DNA of 64,000 bases from a gamma proteobacterium symbiont of Stewartia floridana (GTDB lineage: Bacteria > Pseudomonadota > Gammaproteobacteria > Chromatiales > Chromatiaceae), in NCBI GenBank assembly GCA_003676145.1, contig NAUB01000026.1, positions 62,001-126,000 of the forward strand. The letters are read 5' to 3'. The notes below the pieces were generated by a model, which saw only the letters and a list, made by a program, of their open reading frames with translations, ran no database searches and was not told the origin of the DNA. Below are positions 16,381 to 25,552 of this stretch, piece by piece; position 1 is the stretch's first letter; every line of letters begins with the position of its first letter. The translations under genes were made by a program, and so were the position numbers.

Positions 16381-18036
16381 TCAGTACCTCAGATCCTGCA
16401 TGACATCCCGTTTTTCCACCACCTGAGCGGCCTGTCGTTTCAGCTCATCGATCTTACGCATCAAATCCCGCTTCTCATTCTCGAATTCAGCTCCCAAAAC
16501 CCGTTGTCTCGACTCGTAGGCGGCCTGTAGGGTCGATAAGGCCTGCTCAATCTGTTCGAGTTCGTAACGTTTACGCTCTGCATTTTCCTGGTCCTGTTTG
16601 ATTCGCGAGATTTTGGCGCTACCGACGACCAGTTCTCCCTCGCCGATATAGGGGTCTTCCAGGGCAATGCCTTGATCTCCTATTGTGAACTCTTTGACCT
16701 GATTTGAGGTTTTCGAACCACGGGATTTCACCACATTGATAAGGCGGTTGAGCTCACCGTTACTCTCTACCTGGCGTAACCTGAACCAGGTGTCCACCAG
16801 GCTGGAGATGGCCAATTCGCTGTAGTCGTCGGATGAGTCGGGTAGAAGCTCGGTCAGAACCAGGGTTGTACCCAGTGCTTTTATGTAGGAGATAAATCGG
16901 ATCATCAACATCTTGACCATTTGTGATGATCCCATGTCGATCAGTGCCGAAACCGGATCGAGCACTAACAACGCCGGTGACTCTTGCTCAACGAGATCAA
17001 TCGTGTTGATCAGATGATCCTCAAGTCCCATCTCGATGGCACGACCAGAATGGATCACCAACTGTCCGTTACTGCTGAATCCCGCCAGATCGAGGCCCAC
17101 AGACTTCAGGTTGCGCCTTAGATCACTCTCCGACTCCTCAAATGAGACCAGAACGGCCTTCTGCCCCTGTTGCAGTACTTGATTCATCAGGGTACTGGCC
17201 AGTATCGTCTTGCCGCTGCCGGAACGTCCGCTGATCATCAGACTGGAGCCTGTGTAATAGCCCTCGCCTCCCAGCATACTGTCTATCCGAGGTATGCCGG
17301 TACTCGTTCTGACAACGCGCTCTCCACTTTCAAGACGGGTTGCTGTTATTGGCAACAGAGACACCCCGTTTTGGGTCAGACTGAAGGGGTAACTGTTGGA
17401 GCCGTGAGCAGAGCCACGCAGTTTCACAACCCGTAAATAGCGCGTCATCAGTTGGTTGGTGAGCACCTGCTCCAGATGTATGACGCAATCCACGGCATAC
17501 TCTTCAAGCAGGCTCTGCTGCAAACTTGTCTGCGATGCAGACATGGTCACGAGGGTGGCAATACCCTTCTCTCTTATCCAATCGAACAGCTCCAGAATTT
17601 CCTTTCTCGGCTCGGTTATGCCTAGACCCAAAAGCAGGTTTTGCAATGAGTCGATTACCAATACCTTGGAATCGCTGCTCTCAATGGCGTGACTGATGCG
17701 CAACAGAATGGGAGAAAGGTCATACTCACCCACCACCGTTTCATCCAGGTTCGGCCTGAAATCAAGAATCACCAATTGTCCTGAGGCAAGACGCTTGCTG
17801 CCCTCCATGCCAAACTCATCCATGTATCTCACCAGCCGTTCAGGTGACTCATCGCAGGTCGCGATCACGGATGAGCGCTCCTGCTGCAGCTGGGCGTTGA
17901 CAAAATTAAGACTGTATACGGTTTTTCCAGTACCGGGCCCACCCTTGATCAAGGTTGGACTGGCGACCGGATAGCCTCCATGCAAAATGGTGTCAAGGCC
18001 CTTCAGGCCGGATGTGATTTTGAGTTTGTCCATCAC
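16381..18036 (-). CDS. kaiC: KaiC-like double-RecA ATPase with C-terminal coiled coil
   Basis: The 551-residue protein has two RecA-type domains. Walker A boxes are GGPGTGKT (32-39) and GRSGSGKT (270-277). The catalytic Glu pair in the second domain is present (SFEESESDL); the first domain has CDESPERL. In cyanobacterial KaiC the autophosphorylated pair Ser431-Thr432 sits in HIST-ITDT; the matching position here is AISS-LVDT, that is Ser411-Ser412, so both residues can be phosphorylated. A charged coiled coil (about 478-545) replaces the usual short C-terminal tail. The gene sits 30 bases below kaiB-like 2. It is probably an environmental or redox timer rather than a full clock, since no KaiA is seen. 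Confidence 0.93.
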   Translation of the reverse strand: MMDKLKITSGLKGLDTILHGGYPVASPTLIKGGPGTGKTVYSLNFVNAQLQQERSSVIATCDESPERLVRYMDEFGMEGSKRLASGQLVILDFRPNLDETVVGEYDLSPILLRISHAIESSDSKVLVIDSLQNLLLGLGITEPRKEILELFDWIREKGIATLVTMSASQTSLQQSLLEEYAVDCVIHLEQVLTNQLMTRYLRVVKLRGSAHGSNSYPFSLTQNGVSLLPITATRLESGERVVRTSTGIPRIDSMLGGEGYYTGSSLMISGRSGSGKTILASTLMNQVLQQGQKAVLVSFEESESDLRRNLKSVGLDLAGFSSNGQLVIHSGRAIEMGLEDHLINTIDLVEQESPALLVLDPVSALIDMGSSQMVKMLMIRFISYIKALGTTLVLTELLPDSSDDYSELAISSLVDTWFRLRQVESNGELNRLINVVKSRGSKTSNQVKEFTIGDQGIALEDPYIGEGELVVGSAKISRIKQDQENAERKRYELEQIEQALSTLQAAYESRQRVLGAEFENEKRDLMRKIDELKRQAAQVVEKRDVMQDLRY

Positions 18037-18066
18037 TTCCCCTCAATTGTAAGGTTGTGTTTTTAT

Positions 18067-18426
18067 CTATTTGAATTTACTTTTATAATTAATGATATTC
18101 TGCTTCATTTTAGTCGCATTTTGCTGCATGTTTTCCGCATTCAGAAACATGCCGGTGGCAACTATGAACGATTTCGAAGCGGTTAGGTCACCAACAAATC
18201 GATGCTTCTGCGACTGTGGCGTAGTGACATCCAGAGTAGGAACAGCAATGATACGACGCTGCTCTAGGAGTGCCGGTTCTTTCCGGAGATCTATCACCTC
18301 AAGTGTAAAGGATTTGGAAAGATGCCGCTTACAGAGTTGACGAAGTCTATGGCTGATATCGAATGATCTCGGCTTGGCAGTGTCGATATACAGAACCAAA
18401 TGATAGTGATCATCAATACTACTCAT
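18067..18426 (-). CDS. KaiB-like protein 2, first gene of kai operon
   Basis: The 119-residue protein has the KaiB thioredoxin-like core: YHLVLYIDTAKPRSFDISHRLRQLCKR, FTLEVIDLRKEPALLEQRRIIAVPTL, KHRFVGDLTASKSFIVA. It is longer than KaiB 1 at the C-terminus, with an Asn/Lys-rich tail (NATKMKQNIINYKSKFK) that is locally AT-rich. It is about 30 percent alike to KaiB 1 by eye and probably binds the same KaiC. It opens the four-gene operon; the promoter should be in the AT-rich sequence 18430-18600. Confidence 0.88.
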   Translation of the reverse strand: MSSIDDHYHLVLYIDTAKPRSFDISHRLRQLCKRHLSKSFTLEVIDLRKEPALLEQRRIIAVPTLDVTTPQSQKHRFVGDLTASKSFIVATGMFLNAENMQQNATKMKQNIINYKSKFK

Positions 18427-18855
18427 AAGTAGGCCAGCTTAGAAAGTCCAGGTTGGATCTCATTGCTAGTATTATAGATGAACTTAGGATGTAAATTGTT
18501 TATTTCAGAGTAAAAAATAGGTCATGCAGAACAATAAAACTTGAAAATCGTACACCTATTCTTGCTGAATCAGATTGTGTAAAAGCTTCAAAATTCTGTT
18601 AAGTATTTTTAATATTCTTTCATGACTTTACAATCGTCACTCTTTCAGAGTATGTGACCCCATCAGGCTTGTTCTACAGAAATGCGTTTTGTCTCCAGAC
18701 GTACGTTTCTTCCCTTATCAGCCGCTGCTCAAACTTCTGGATGAATAATCAATAATCATGGATGTTTGAGCATTCAATATCCACTCAGGTCCAACCATAC
18801 TGGTTAACACCTAACCCATTAGTCAGTTTGGATCATCCTTATTCAGGAGCGCAAC
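18427..18855. other. Divergent promoter region, kai operon and SnoaL-like gene
   Basis: The 430 bases are AT-rich near the kai end and contain no supported gene. A TTGTTTATTTCAGAG / TAAAAAAT area near 18496-18520 could hold a promoter but cannot be assigned with confidence. Confidence 0.35.
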
Positions 18856-19245
18856 ATGAACACTCAACTCACAGATCTGCATCAGGAGTTCGATACGATT
18901 ATGCACAACTTCCAACGCCTGTTCAGCGATGGCGAGATGTCCGAAGTGGCCCGATTCTATTCCGATAATGCGATGCTGATGCCTGTGGGTAGTGACTTGG
19001 TCAAGGGGCGCCAGGCGATCGAGGCCTACTGGCAGGAGGCCGTCGACATGGGGATAAGGCACATCAGGATCGATCTTATGGAACTGGAGCAGCATGGCGA
19101 CTCAGCCACTGAGGTCAGCCGTTACACCATGCTCGATGCCGATGAGGCTGTGGTGGATCATGGTAAGGGCATCATGATCTGGAAGCATGATGGCAAGTCC
19201 TGGAAGATGCACCGGGACATCTGGACGAGTAATTCAGCCTGTTAG
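18856..19245 (+). CDS. SnoaL-like / DUF4440 family protein
   Basis: The 129-residue protein matches the NTF2-like fold in its DUF4440 form: EFDTIMHNFQRLFSDGEMSEVARFYSDNAMLMPVG, a VKGRQAIEAYWQE helix, and the last strands GKGIMIWKHDGKSWKMHRDIWTSN. Family members are small, cytoplasmic, and of varied or unknown role. The gene is convergent with a LysR gene and overlaps it by 4 bases. A good AGGAG site (18844-18848) precedes the ATG. Confidence 0.88.
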   Translation: MNTQLTDLHQEFDTIMHNFQRLFSDGEMSEVARFYSDNAMLMPVGSDLVKGRQAIEAYWQEAVDMGIRHIRIDLMELEQHGDSATEVSRYTMLDADEAVVDHGKGIMIWKHDGKSWKMHRDIWTSNSAC

Positions 19246-20171
19246 GAATCAGACAATAGATCCTCTTTAAGTGGTATTGGACGTTGTTGAATCCACAACT
19301 GGATATATGCCAGAAATTCGCTCAGTGCCGGCGGTTGGTGCTTTCTTGTCGCGTAGATGAGATAGATCGATTGATAATCTTTCAACTGGATATCCGGAAG
19401 AACAATCCGGAGCTTGTTGTTTTTTATCTCATCCAACACTGTGTATGTGGGCAGGAGTGCCACACCATATCCTGCGACGCATGCATCCAGTAGCAGTTGA
19501 GCGTCGTTGGTCTTGAATGACGACTGAACCTTGACGATTTGTTCACGACCATGCTCAACGTATACCCAGTTATCAACTGTGGTCTCATCACTTTCATAGA
19601 TGACACAGGGTGTATGCTCCAACTCCCGTATGGTGCTCGGGTTTCCATGGCGTGATAAGAACGCCGGTGAAGCAACCATCACCACTGGATTGCCGCAGAG
19701 CTTCCGGCCTACCAGTCTGGAGTCCCGTAAGTTGCCGATACGTATCGCCAGATCGATGTTTTCCGAAATGATGTCGCTGGCCTGGTCACTCAGTTGCAGG
19801 TTTGGTGTGACCAGGGGGAACCGCTCCGTGAAACCACGGATCGCACTGGGCAACAGATATCGCCCGAAATGCATCGATGCGGTAATTCGCAGCTCACCAC
19901 TGACTTGTTGGCTGAGTTCAGCGATCAGCGCCTCAGTCTCTTTTTGGTTTTCCCGAATCCGTTGGGCTTGCTCATACAACATCCGCCCTGGACCGGTGAG
20001 TGACATGCTCCTGGTATTCCGGTTTAACAGGCGTACGGCTGTCTCCTGCTCCAGTTTGGCCAGTTGCTTACTGATTGCCGATCTTGTCATTCCCATGGAG
20101 CGTGCCGATGCCGCGATACTCCCCTTCTCCACAATATCGGCAAATAGAACAAGGCGTTGGATGAGATCCAT
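19242..20171 (-). CDS. LysR-family transcriptional regulator
   Basis: The 309-residue protein has an N-terminal winged HTH (VEKGSIAASARSMGMTRSAISKQLAKLEQETAVRLLNRNTRSM, about residues 15-57) and a substrate-binding domain of LysR type. The CrgA/DsdC-like start (LIQRLVLFADIVEKGS) is typical. It is read away from the aldo-keto reductase gene, with 103 bases between, so it probably controls that gene, which is the usual LysR arrangement. The effector is unknown. The stop overlaps the convergent SnoaL-like gene. Confidence 0.93.
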   Translation of the reverse strand: MDLIQRLVLFADIVEKGSIAASARSMGMTRSAISKQLAKLEQETAVRLLNRNTRSMSLTGPGRMLYEQAQRIRENQKETEALIAELSQQVSGELRITASMHFGRYLLPSAIRGFTERFPLVTPNLQLSDQASDIISENIDLAIRIGNLRDSRLVGRKLCGNPVVMVASPAFLSRHGNPSTIRELEHTPCVIYESDETTVDNWVYVEHGREQIVKVQSSFKTNDAQLLLDACVAGYGVALLPTYTVLDEIKNNKLRIVLPDIQLKDYQSIYLIYATRKHQPPALSEFLAYIQLWIQQRPIPLKEDLLSDS

Positions 20172-20274
20172 ATTGTTTCCTTTATGGAATCACTGGGTTT
20201 CCAGTATGTAGTCTACACGGAACCACTCTAAGCGCATAGGCTTTGAGTTAAACCACGCAACCGGAGATTGAGGG

Positions 20275-21255
20275 ATGATTAAATCTGCACTTGGGAACAA
20301 CGGGCCTCTGCTGCCACGGCTCGGTTACGGGGCCATGGTTCTGGAAGGGTTCTATGGCGAAGCGAAGCATTCAAGTGCGCTGAGCACACTGCATCATGCC
20401 ATGGATCAAGGCATCATGATCGACACAGCGGATGCCTATGGTGATGGGCACAATGAACGGCTCATCGGAGAAGTGGTTCAGGCACGCAAGGATGATCCTT
20501 TCATCGCTACGAAATTCGGCATCGTGTTTGATCCTGAACAACCAAGTCGGGAGATCAAAACGGGCTGGGGCTTTTCGCTGAACATCAATGCATCACCGGA
20601 GTATGCGCAAAAAGCCCTGGATGACTCCCTGCAGCGTTTGGGTGTGGATGCGATAGACCTTTGGTATATGCACTATCCCGACCCCAGCGTACCGATTGAG
20701 GAGAGTGTTGGGGCCATGGCGGATGCCGTGAAACAAGGCAAGGTGCGCTACCTGGGACTGAGCAATGTCACCGCCGATCAAATCCGAAAGGCTTCAGCTA
20801 TTCACCCGATCAATGCGGTTCAGTATGAATACTCCCTGTGGCGCCGGGAGGCGGAATCGGAACTCTTGCCAACCCTTCGTGACCTGGGGATTGTTCTGGT
20901 TGGCTGGTCACCGCTGGGCAGCGGTTTCCTGACTGGAAATCTGCAGAAACTCGATAGCAGTGACTTTCGTAACACCAATCCAGAGATGAGAGGTGAGAAT
21001 TTTGACTCGAACAAGGCACGGGTTGAAGAGATCAACCAGATCGCGGCCAGACTCAATCTCACTACTGCACAGGTTTCCTTGGCGTGGCTTCTGGCTCAGG
21101 GCGATGATATTTTCCCTATTCCTGGAACACGCAGAACTTCACGCATCGATGAAAACCTGTTGGCGGCATCTGTGGATCTGACTCCGGATGTCATTGAAGA
21201 GATCGATCGACTCACCAGGCCCGGCACATTCGCTGGTGGAACCTTGCTTGATTAA
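20275..21255 (+). CDS. Aldo/keto reductase
   Basis: The 326-residue protein is a complete (beta/alpha)8 aldo-keto reductase. The catalytic Asp and Tyr lie in DTADAYGDGHNE, the Lys in FIATKFGIV, and the His in LWYMHYPDP. The C-terminal NADP-binding IPGTRRTSRIDENL is intact. These enzymes reduce aldehydes and ketones with NADPH; the substrate cannot be told. It is divergent from a LysR gene. A GGAG site precedes the ATG. Confidence 0.93.
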   Translation: MIKSALGNNGPLLPRLGYGAMVLEGFYGEAKHSSALSTLHHAMDQGIMIDTADAYGDGHNERLIGEVVQARKDDPFIATKFGIVFDPEQPSREIKTGWGFSLNINASPEYAQKALDDSLQRLGVDAIDLWYMHYPDPSVPIEESVGAMADAVKQGKVRYLGLSNVTADQIRKASAIHPINAVQYEYSLWRREAESELLPTLRDLGIVLVGWSPLGSGFLTGNLQKLDSSDFRNTNPEMRGENFDSNKARVEEINQIAARLNLTTAQVSLAWLLAQGDDIFPIPGTRRTSRIDENLLAASVDLTPDVIEEIDRLTRPGTFAGGTLLD

Positions 21256-21318
21256 GAGTATTGAGCTTGGAAATTTGCGTGTATCATCAGTGGTCCAACC
21301 GACAGATCAACAAAATCC

Positions 21319-21338
21319 ATCCCGGCCAATGCCGGGAT
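21319..21338 (+). terminator. Hairpin below aldo/keto reductase gene
   Basis: ATCCCGGC pairs perfectly with GCCGGGAT around a CAAT loop, about 65 bases after the stop codon. The stem is GC-rich but no U run follows, so a Rho-independent terminator is only possible. Confidence 0.45.
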
Positions 21339-21494
21339 AGAGGTGCGGACTCCAGGTGGAATGACCATTGTGTGTTCTACACTTCATTTGGGGCCATTTA
21401 CTCATATCACATAGGGCTGGGTGCATTAGAATTCGTGAAGCTGTTTTGAGCGTGGCTAGGCCTATCCGCATTTCCTAAATTTGGTCGAAATACT

Positions 21495-22409
21495 ATGGTC
21501 AGATCCATCGAAACCACAATCATAGCCACCCTACTCTCACTCTTTGCCCTCTTTTCACAACCGGCTGTCAGTGATGACGGAGTAACAAAACTGGCCGATA
21601 CCCATCTGCACTGGAAGTGGAATCAAAAAGAGGTCACTGAACCTGAGCAGGCGATAAAAATCCTGCGTGATAACCAGGTCGCCTTGGCGGTGGTTACCGG
21701 CACTCCACCGGAACTGGCACTGGAGCTGCATCAGTTGGCACCTGACCTGGTGATACCCATTTATGGGGTTTATCAGGGCCGGATCGACTGGTCGAACTGG
21801 TATCGGGATAAGTCTATGGTCGGGCGTGTCCGGCAGGCACTGGCAACGGGACGCTACCGGGGTATTGGTGAGCTGCATATGATCGGTGGCTTCATATCGG
21901 ATTGGAAACATCCGAATATCGCTGCTCTGTTTCAACTTGCCGCAGAGTTTGATGTGCCAGTGCTGGTCCACACCGAGTTTTCCAGGGCCAATTATCTGAT
22001 TGGTTTCTGCAATGCACATCCTGAAACCCGTTTTTTATGGGCACATGCGGGTTCTGTCGTTAAGCCCGCTGAGGTGGCGAGAGCATTAGACCAATGTGAC
22101 AACCTGAGTGTGGAGCTATCAGCTCGTGATCCATGGCGACATGTGGGTATGCGTATTGCGGATGATTCGGGACGGTTGAAAAAGGAGTGGCGTGATCTGG
22201 TCATCACACACTCAGACCGGTTCATGATCGGCTCAGACCCGGTCTGGCCAGTTGAACAACTCAATCCCTGGGACGAACCTGATACAGGTTGGCAGCATCT
22301 TACACGTTTCCTCGATTTTCATCGCAACTGGTTACAGCTGCTGCCTGAGGAAGTTGCCAAAAAAGTGGCTTATCAAAATGCATTGAACTACTTTAAATCG
22401 CATAAATGA
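21495..22409 (+). CDS. Exported amidohydrolase-family (TIM-barrel) protein
   Basis: The 304-residue protein has a signal peptide (residues 1-28, ending QPAVSDDG) and an amidohydrolase-2-like barrel: ADTHLHWKWN (metal HxH), YRGIGELHMIGG, VPVLVHTEFSRA, FLWAHAGSV and FMIGSDPVWPVE (final Asp). The set HxH...E/H...H...D is what metal-dependent hydrolases use. The exported location is unusual for the family, but similar proteins are found. Substrate unknown. It stands alone between the aldo-keto reductase and mqo. Confidence 0.85.
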   Translation: MVRSIETTIIATLLSLFALFSQPAVSDDGVTKLADTHLHWKWNQKEVTEPEQAIKILRDNQVALAVVTGTPPELALELHQLAPDLVIPIYGVYQGRIDWSNWYRDKSMVGRVRQALATGRYRGIGELHMIGGFISDWKHPNIAALFQLAAEFDVPVLVHTEFSRANYLIGFCNAHPETRFLWAHAGSVVKPAEVARALDQCDNLSVELSARDPWRHVGMRIADDSGRLKKEWRDLVITHSDRFMIGSDPVWPVEQLNPWDEPDTGWQHLTRFLDFHRNWLQLLPEEVAKKVAYQNALNYFKSHK

Positions 22410-22779
22410 CCTCTCAAACCTGTCCGCATGATCTTTGTTTTATATAAATGATTATTTATCAATAGCTTAAACAATAACTTATGGGTGAATGCCAGATTGC
22501 ACTGCAACATCACCGATACCCTAAAAAGCTCTTCACTCATTAAATTCGTAATGCAAACAAGCAGTTAATAACCATCAGGTAGGCGGGGTAAAGATCGCTG
22601 CAAAATTAGCCTCTATCGTTGATTTTAACGTTAAATGTCGACAATTTACCCTTGTATTGCATATATCAACACTAAATATCGTTAAATTTAACGTGAAATG
22701 TCGACAGATATCCTCTATATTGCGCCGCAGCATCTGTACCCTACCCATTTTAGTGTTTGATGAAACCGGAGGCAGCCGT
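22410..22779. other. Upstream region of mqo with paired 20-bp repeats
   Basis: No gene is seen in the 370 bases. The 100 bases above mqo hold two 20-base direct repeats 63 bases apart and a perfect palindrome CGTTAAATTTAACG (22680-22693). Confidence 0.6.
22624..22706. promoter_or_regulatory. Two 20-bp direct repeats upstream of mqo
   Basis: TTTAACGTTAAATGTCGACA (22624-22643) recurs as TTTAACGTGAAATGTCGACA (22687-22706), 19 of 20 bases the same. The start-to-start distance is 63 bases, close to six helical turns, which suits two regulator molecules on one face of the DNA. The regulator is unknown. The second site ends 73 bases above the mqo start codon. Confidence 0.65.
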
Positions 22780-24306
22780 ATGACGATGCATAAGACCGAT
22801 GTGCTTTTGATTGGTGGTGGCATCATGAGCAAAACACTGGCCATGCTGGTGACGCAGCTCGACTCCTCCCGTCATATCACGGTGGTCGAGCAAGCGGCAA
22901 CATTAGCCACCGAGAGCACGCATGCCTGGAACAACGCAGGCACCGGACACGCGGGCTACTGCGAACTCAACTACACCCCTCAGCAAAGCAATGGTGAGAT
23001 CGCCATTGAAAGAGCGCTGGGGATAAACGCCCGCTTCGAGGAGTCCCTGCAGTTTTGGAGCGGATTGGTTCGCAAGGGTGCTCTGTCAAAACCATCGGCC
23101 TTTATCAATCCGGTCCCCCATATGAGCTGGGTGGAGGGAAAAGAGAGCGTCAACTACCTCAAGCAACGCCAGCAAGCACTGGTCACCCATCCTCTGTTCG
23201 AGGAGATGGAATACGCGGATGATCCGACCACTCTGATGGAGTGGTTACCTCTGATGATGGCTGAGCGTGATATGGGGCAGCCCATGGCAGCCACTCGGGT
23301 GGCACACGGAACCGACATCAATTTCGGCGAATTGACCCGCTCGATGGGTGAGCATCTTTCCCATGAGGAGTCCGTCGACTATTGGCTTTCAACCGAGGTC
23401 TTGGGATTGAAGAAGGTGGGAGATCGCTGGCATGTGACAACCAAGCACGCACTTGCAGGAAAACGTACCATCGAGGCGCGTTTCGTATTTGTCGGTGCCG
23501 GTGGTTGCGCCCTCTCTCTGATGCAAAAGTCAGGTGTGGATGAGGTTCGAGGTTATGGCGGTTTCCCGGTCTCTGGGATCTGGCTTGCCAGTGAAAACAT
23601 CAAAGCGGCGGCGACCCACAACGCCAAGGTTTACGGCTTACCACCCGTCGGCGCTCCGCCAATGTCGGTACCCCATCTCGATACCCGGGTGATCGATGGT
23701 CGCCCTGCCCTGCTGTTTGGACCCTTTGCCGGCTTCACCACACGCTTTCTGAAAAGCAGCAGTCTTTTTGATTTGATCAATTCGATACGCTCTCACAATC
23801 TGAAGCCGATGATGGAAGTCGCCAAAGAACATTGGGCGTTAACCCGCTATCTGATCAAAGAAGCCATCAGTTCTGGCGACCAGCGTCTCGAACAACTACG
23901 CACCTTCATGCCTTCGGTAAAAGCGGGAGAGTGGCATCTTCGTCCAGCGGGACAGCGGGTTCAGATCATCAAACTGGATAAGAAAGGTCGTGGCAAGTTG
24001 CAGTTCGGAACCGAGGTGATCAAGACAGCCGACCGCTCTCTGGCCGCCTTGCTGGGCGCTTCCCCTGGTGCCTCTGTGAGTGTCTCAGCCATGATGGATG
24101 TCATCGAGGACTGTCTGCCGGATTTGGTACAAGGTGAAGCAAGACAGCGTCTTGAAGAGCTGATCCCTTCCTATGGCCACTCATTGGACGATGATCTCGA
24201 TTTGGTACATGCGGTAAGACGCTATACTTTGGAGACTCTGGACCTGGATGACCGAAAACCTGCAGCACTGCCGGAAGAGGATGGGTATTTAAAAACTGGC
24301 AGTTGA
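22780..24306 (+). CDS. mqo: Malate:quinone oxidoreductase
   Basis: I choose the ATG at 22780 (MTMHKTDVLLIGGGIMSK), preceded by CCGGAGG, over a longer frame that reads through the repeats. The 508-residue protein has the FAD-binding GGGIMSKTLAML at its start, THAWNNAGTGHAGYCELNYTP, and the family block LRPAGQRVQIIKLDKKGRGKLQFGTEVI with LAALLGASPGAS in its C-terminal part, all diagnostic of membrane-associated Mqo. It oxidises malate to oxaloacetate and passes electrons to quinone in the citric-acid cycle. It is monocistronic, with paired repeats upstream that suggest control. Confidence 0.96.
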   Translation: MTMHKTDVLLIGGGIMSKTLAMLVTQLDSSRHITVVEQAATLATESTHAWNNAGTGHAGYCELNYTPQQSNGEIAIERALGINARFEESLQFWSGLVRKGALSKPSAFINPVPHMSWVEGKESVNYLKQRQQALVTHPLFEEMEYADDPTTLMEWLPLMMAERDMGQPMAATRVAHGTDINFGELTRSMGEHLSHEESVDYWLSTEVLGLKKVGDRWHVTTKHALAGKRTIEARFVFVGAGGCALSLMQKSGVDEVRGYGGFPVSGIWLASENIKAAATHNAKVYGLPPVGAPPMSVPHLDTRVIDGRPALLFGPFAGFTTRFLKSSSLFDLINSIRSHNLKPMMEVAKEHWALTRYLIKEAISSGDQRLEQLRTFMPSVKAGEWHLRPAGQRVQIIKLDKKGRGKLQFGTEVIKTADRSLAALLGASPGASVSVSAMMDVIEDCLPDLVQGEARQRLEELIPSYGHSLDDDLDLVHAVRRYTLETLDLDDRKPAALPEEDGYLKTGS

Positions 24307-24470
24307 ATGGGCTTTTGATGTTTTTTTTGAAACCCTGGTTTACTCTCATACCACTTTTGTGAACAAAAACCACTCAATGTCTGAGTGTGCAGCCCACCAC
24401 GCCAAGAGTGCCTGTTATGGTTTACAGGAGCATTTGTGGAAACAGCGCTGATTCCGGGAATGCTCCTTAA

Positions 24471-25142
24471 TCACTTACTCTCATCAATCTTAACTGTCAC
24501 GGGTAGCGACATGGCTGTTTTTTCTGCCGTTGCGATTTCATCTCGAGCTTGAACGACAATGGAAATAGCTGAACTGATTGCGAGCCCGGAGACCACAGCC
24601 GCTACAATTAGATCAGGCCAGCGGGTTTCTGTCCCCAATACACCGAGCGCCGCAAGTATGATCATCAAATTCACGATCGAATCATTCCGACTGCAGAGCC
24701 AGACTGAACGCATGTTTGCGTCACCGTCACGAAATCTATAAAGCATGATTGCGACACTCAGATTGGCAACAAGTGCGACCAGGCCTATCAGTCCCATGGT
24801 ATAAGCTTCGGGTGCTGACCCATAAAGACTGGCCCACGCCGTCTTGCCAACAACGAGTAATCCGTAAGCACCCATTGTCATACCCTTGATCAAGGCTGCT
24901 CTTGCACGCCAAAGCAGTCCTAATGAGAGCACACTCAACGAGAGCGCATAATTTGCAGCATCCCCTGCAAAATCCACGGCATCCGCCAGAAGTGACACTG
25001 AACTTGCATAGAGGCCTCCAACAATCTCAATATTGAACATGATCAGGTTAACAATAAGCGCTATCCATAATGCCTTACGAAATTCCGGACTAACCGCTGC
25101 GCTGCCGTCTGTACATTGAGTGGATGAACAACAATTTTGCAT
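24471..25142 (-). CDS. Cation diffusion facilitator-like transporter
   Basis: The 223-residue protein has six membrane segments of CDF type. Its metal-site motifs are ADAVDFAGD in helix II and CSRNDSIVN in helix V, in place of the classic HxxxD/DxxxD pairs. The C-terminal cytoplasmic domain is short. The N-terminus has a CCSSTQC stretch that could bind metal. Family members export Zn, Fe, Mn or Co from the cytoplasm. It is alone, divergent from the Ser-rich gene next to the type III cluster. Confidence 0.85.
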   Translation of the reverse strand: MQNCCSSTQCTDGSAAVSPEFRKALWIALIVNLIMFNIEIVGGLYASSVSLLADAVDFAGDAANYALSLSVLSLGLLWRARAALIKGMTMGAYGLLVVGKTAWASLYGSAPEAYTMGLIGLVALVANLSVAIMLYRFRDGDANMRSVWLCSRNDSIVNLMIILAALGVLGTETRWPDLIVAAVVSGLAISSAISIVVQARDEIATAEKTAMSLPVTVKIDESK

Positions 25143-25552
25143 AGGATTCTCAGATTGTATGATTCAAGCGGTTTGACAGAAAATTGGGGATCTACTGCAT
25201 AAATCTTAAATCAATGAATATGTCATGAGCATTGTTGAATTGCGTATGGATTTCAATATTGAAATTGATATACGAGTTCATTGAGTTATTAAATTTCAGC
25301 GCCTGCTTGGATACGAATGCATCGACGTAGAAATTTCACCTAGTGTGAGGGCAGAATAAAAGAAGTAATTATACAACGATCAGCCTAATTATCCTGGTAA
25401 AATATTAATGATTAACTTATTAAACAGATAGTTATAATGGTTTTCTAAAGTTATTCTATAATTGGTGCCATTCAGAGCCTAGGGGTTATCACCTATTTGA
25501 GATATTTCCTGGTGAGATTAGTATTAGCACAGAGATACAGGGAGAGAAATCG
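25143..25552. other. AT-rich intergenic region at the edge of the type III cluster
   Basis: The 410 bases have no gene. A perfect 16-base palindrome ATTTCAATATTGAAAT is at 25250-25265. Both flanking genes are read outward, so promoters for both lie here. Confidence 0.5.
25250..25265. promoter_or_regulatory. Perfect palindrome ATTTCAATATTGAAAT
   Basis: Sixteen bases are equal to their own reverse complement. It lies 288 bases above the Ser-rich gene and about 110 above the CDF gene. It could be an operator; no known family consensus is matched with certainty. Confidence 0.4.
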
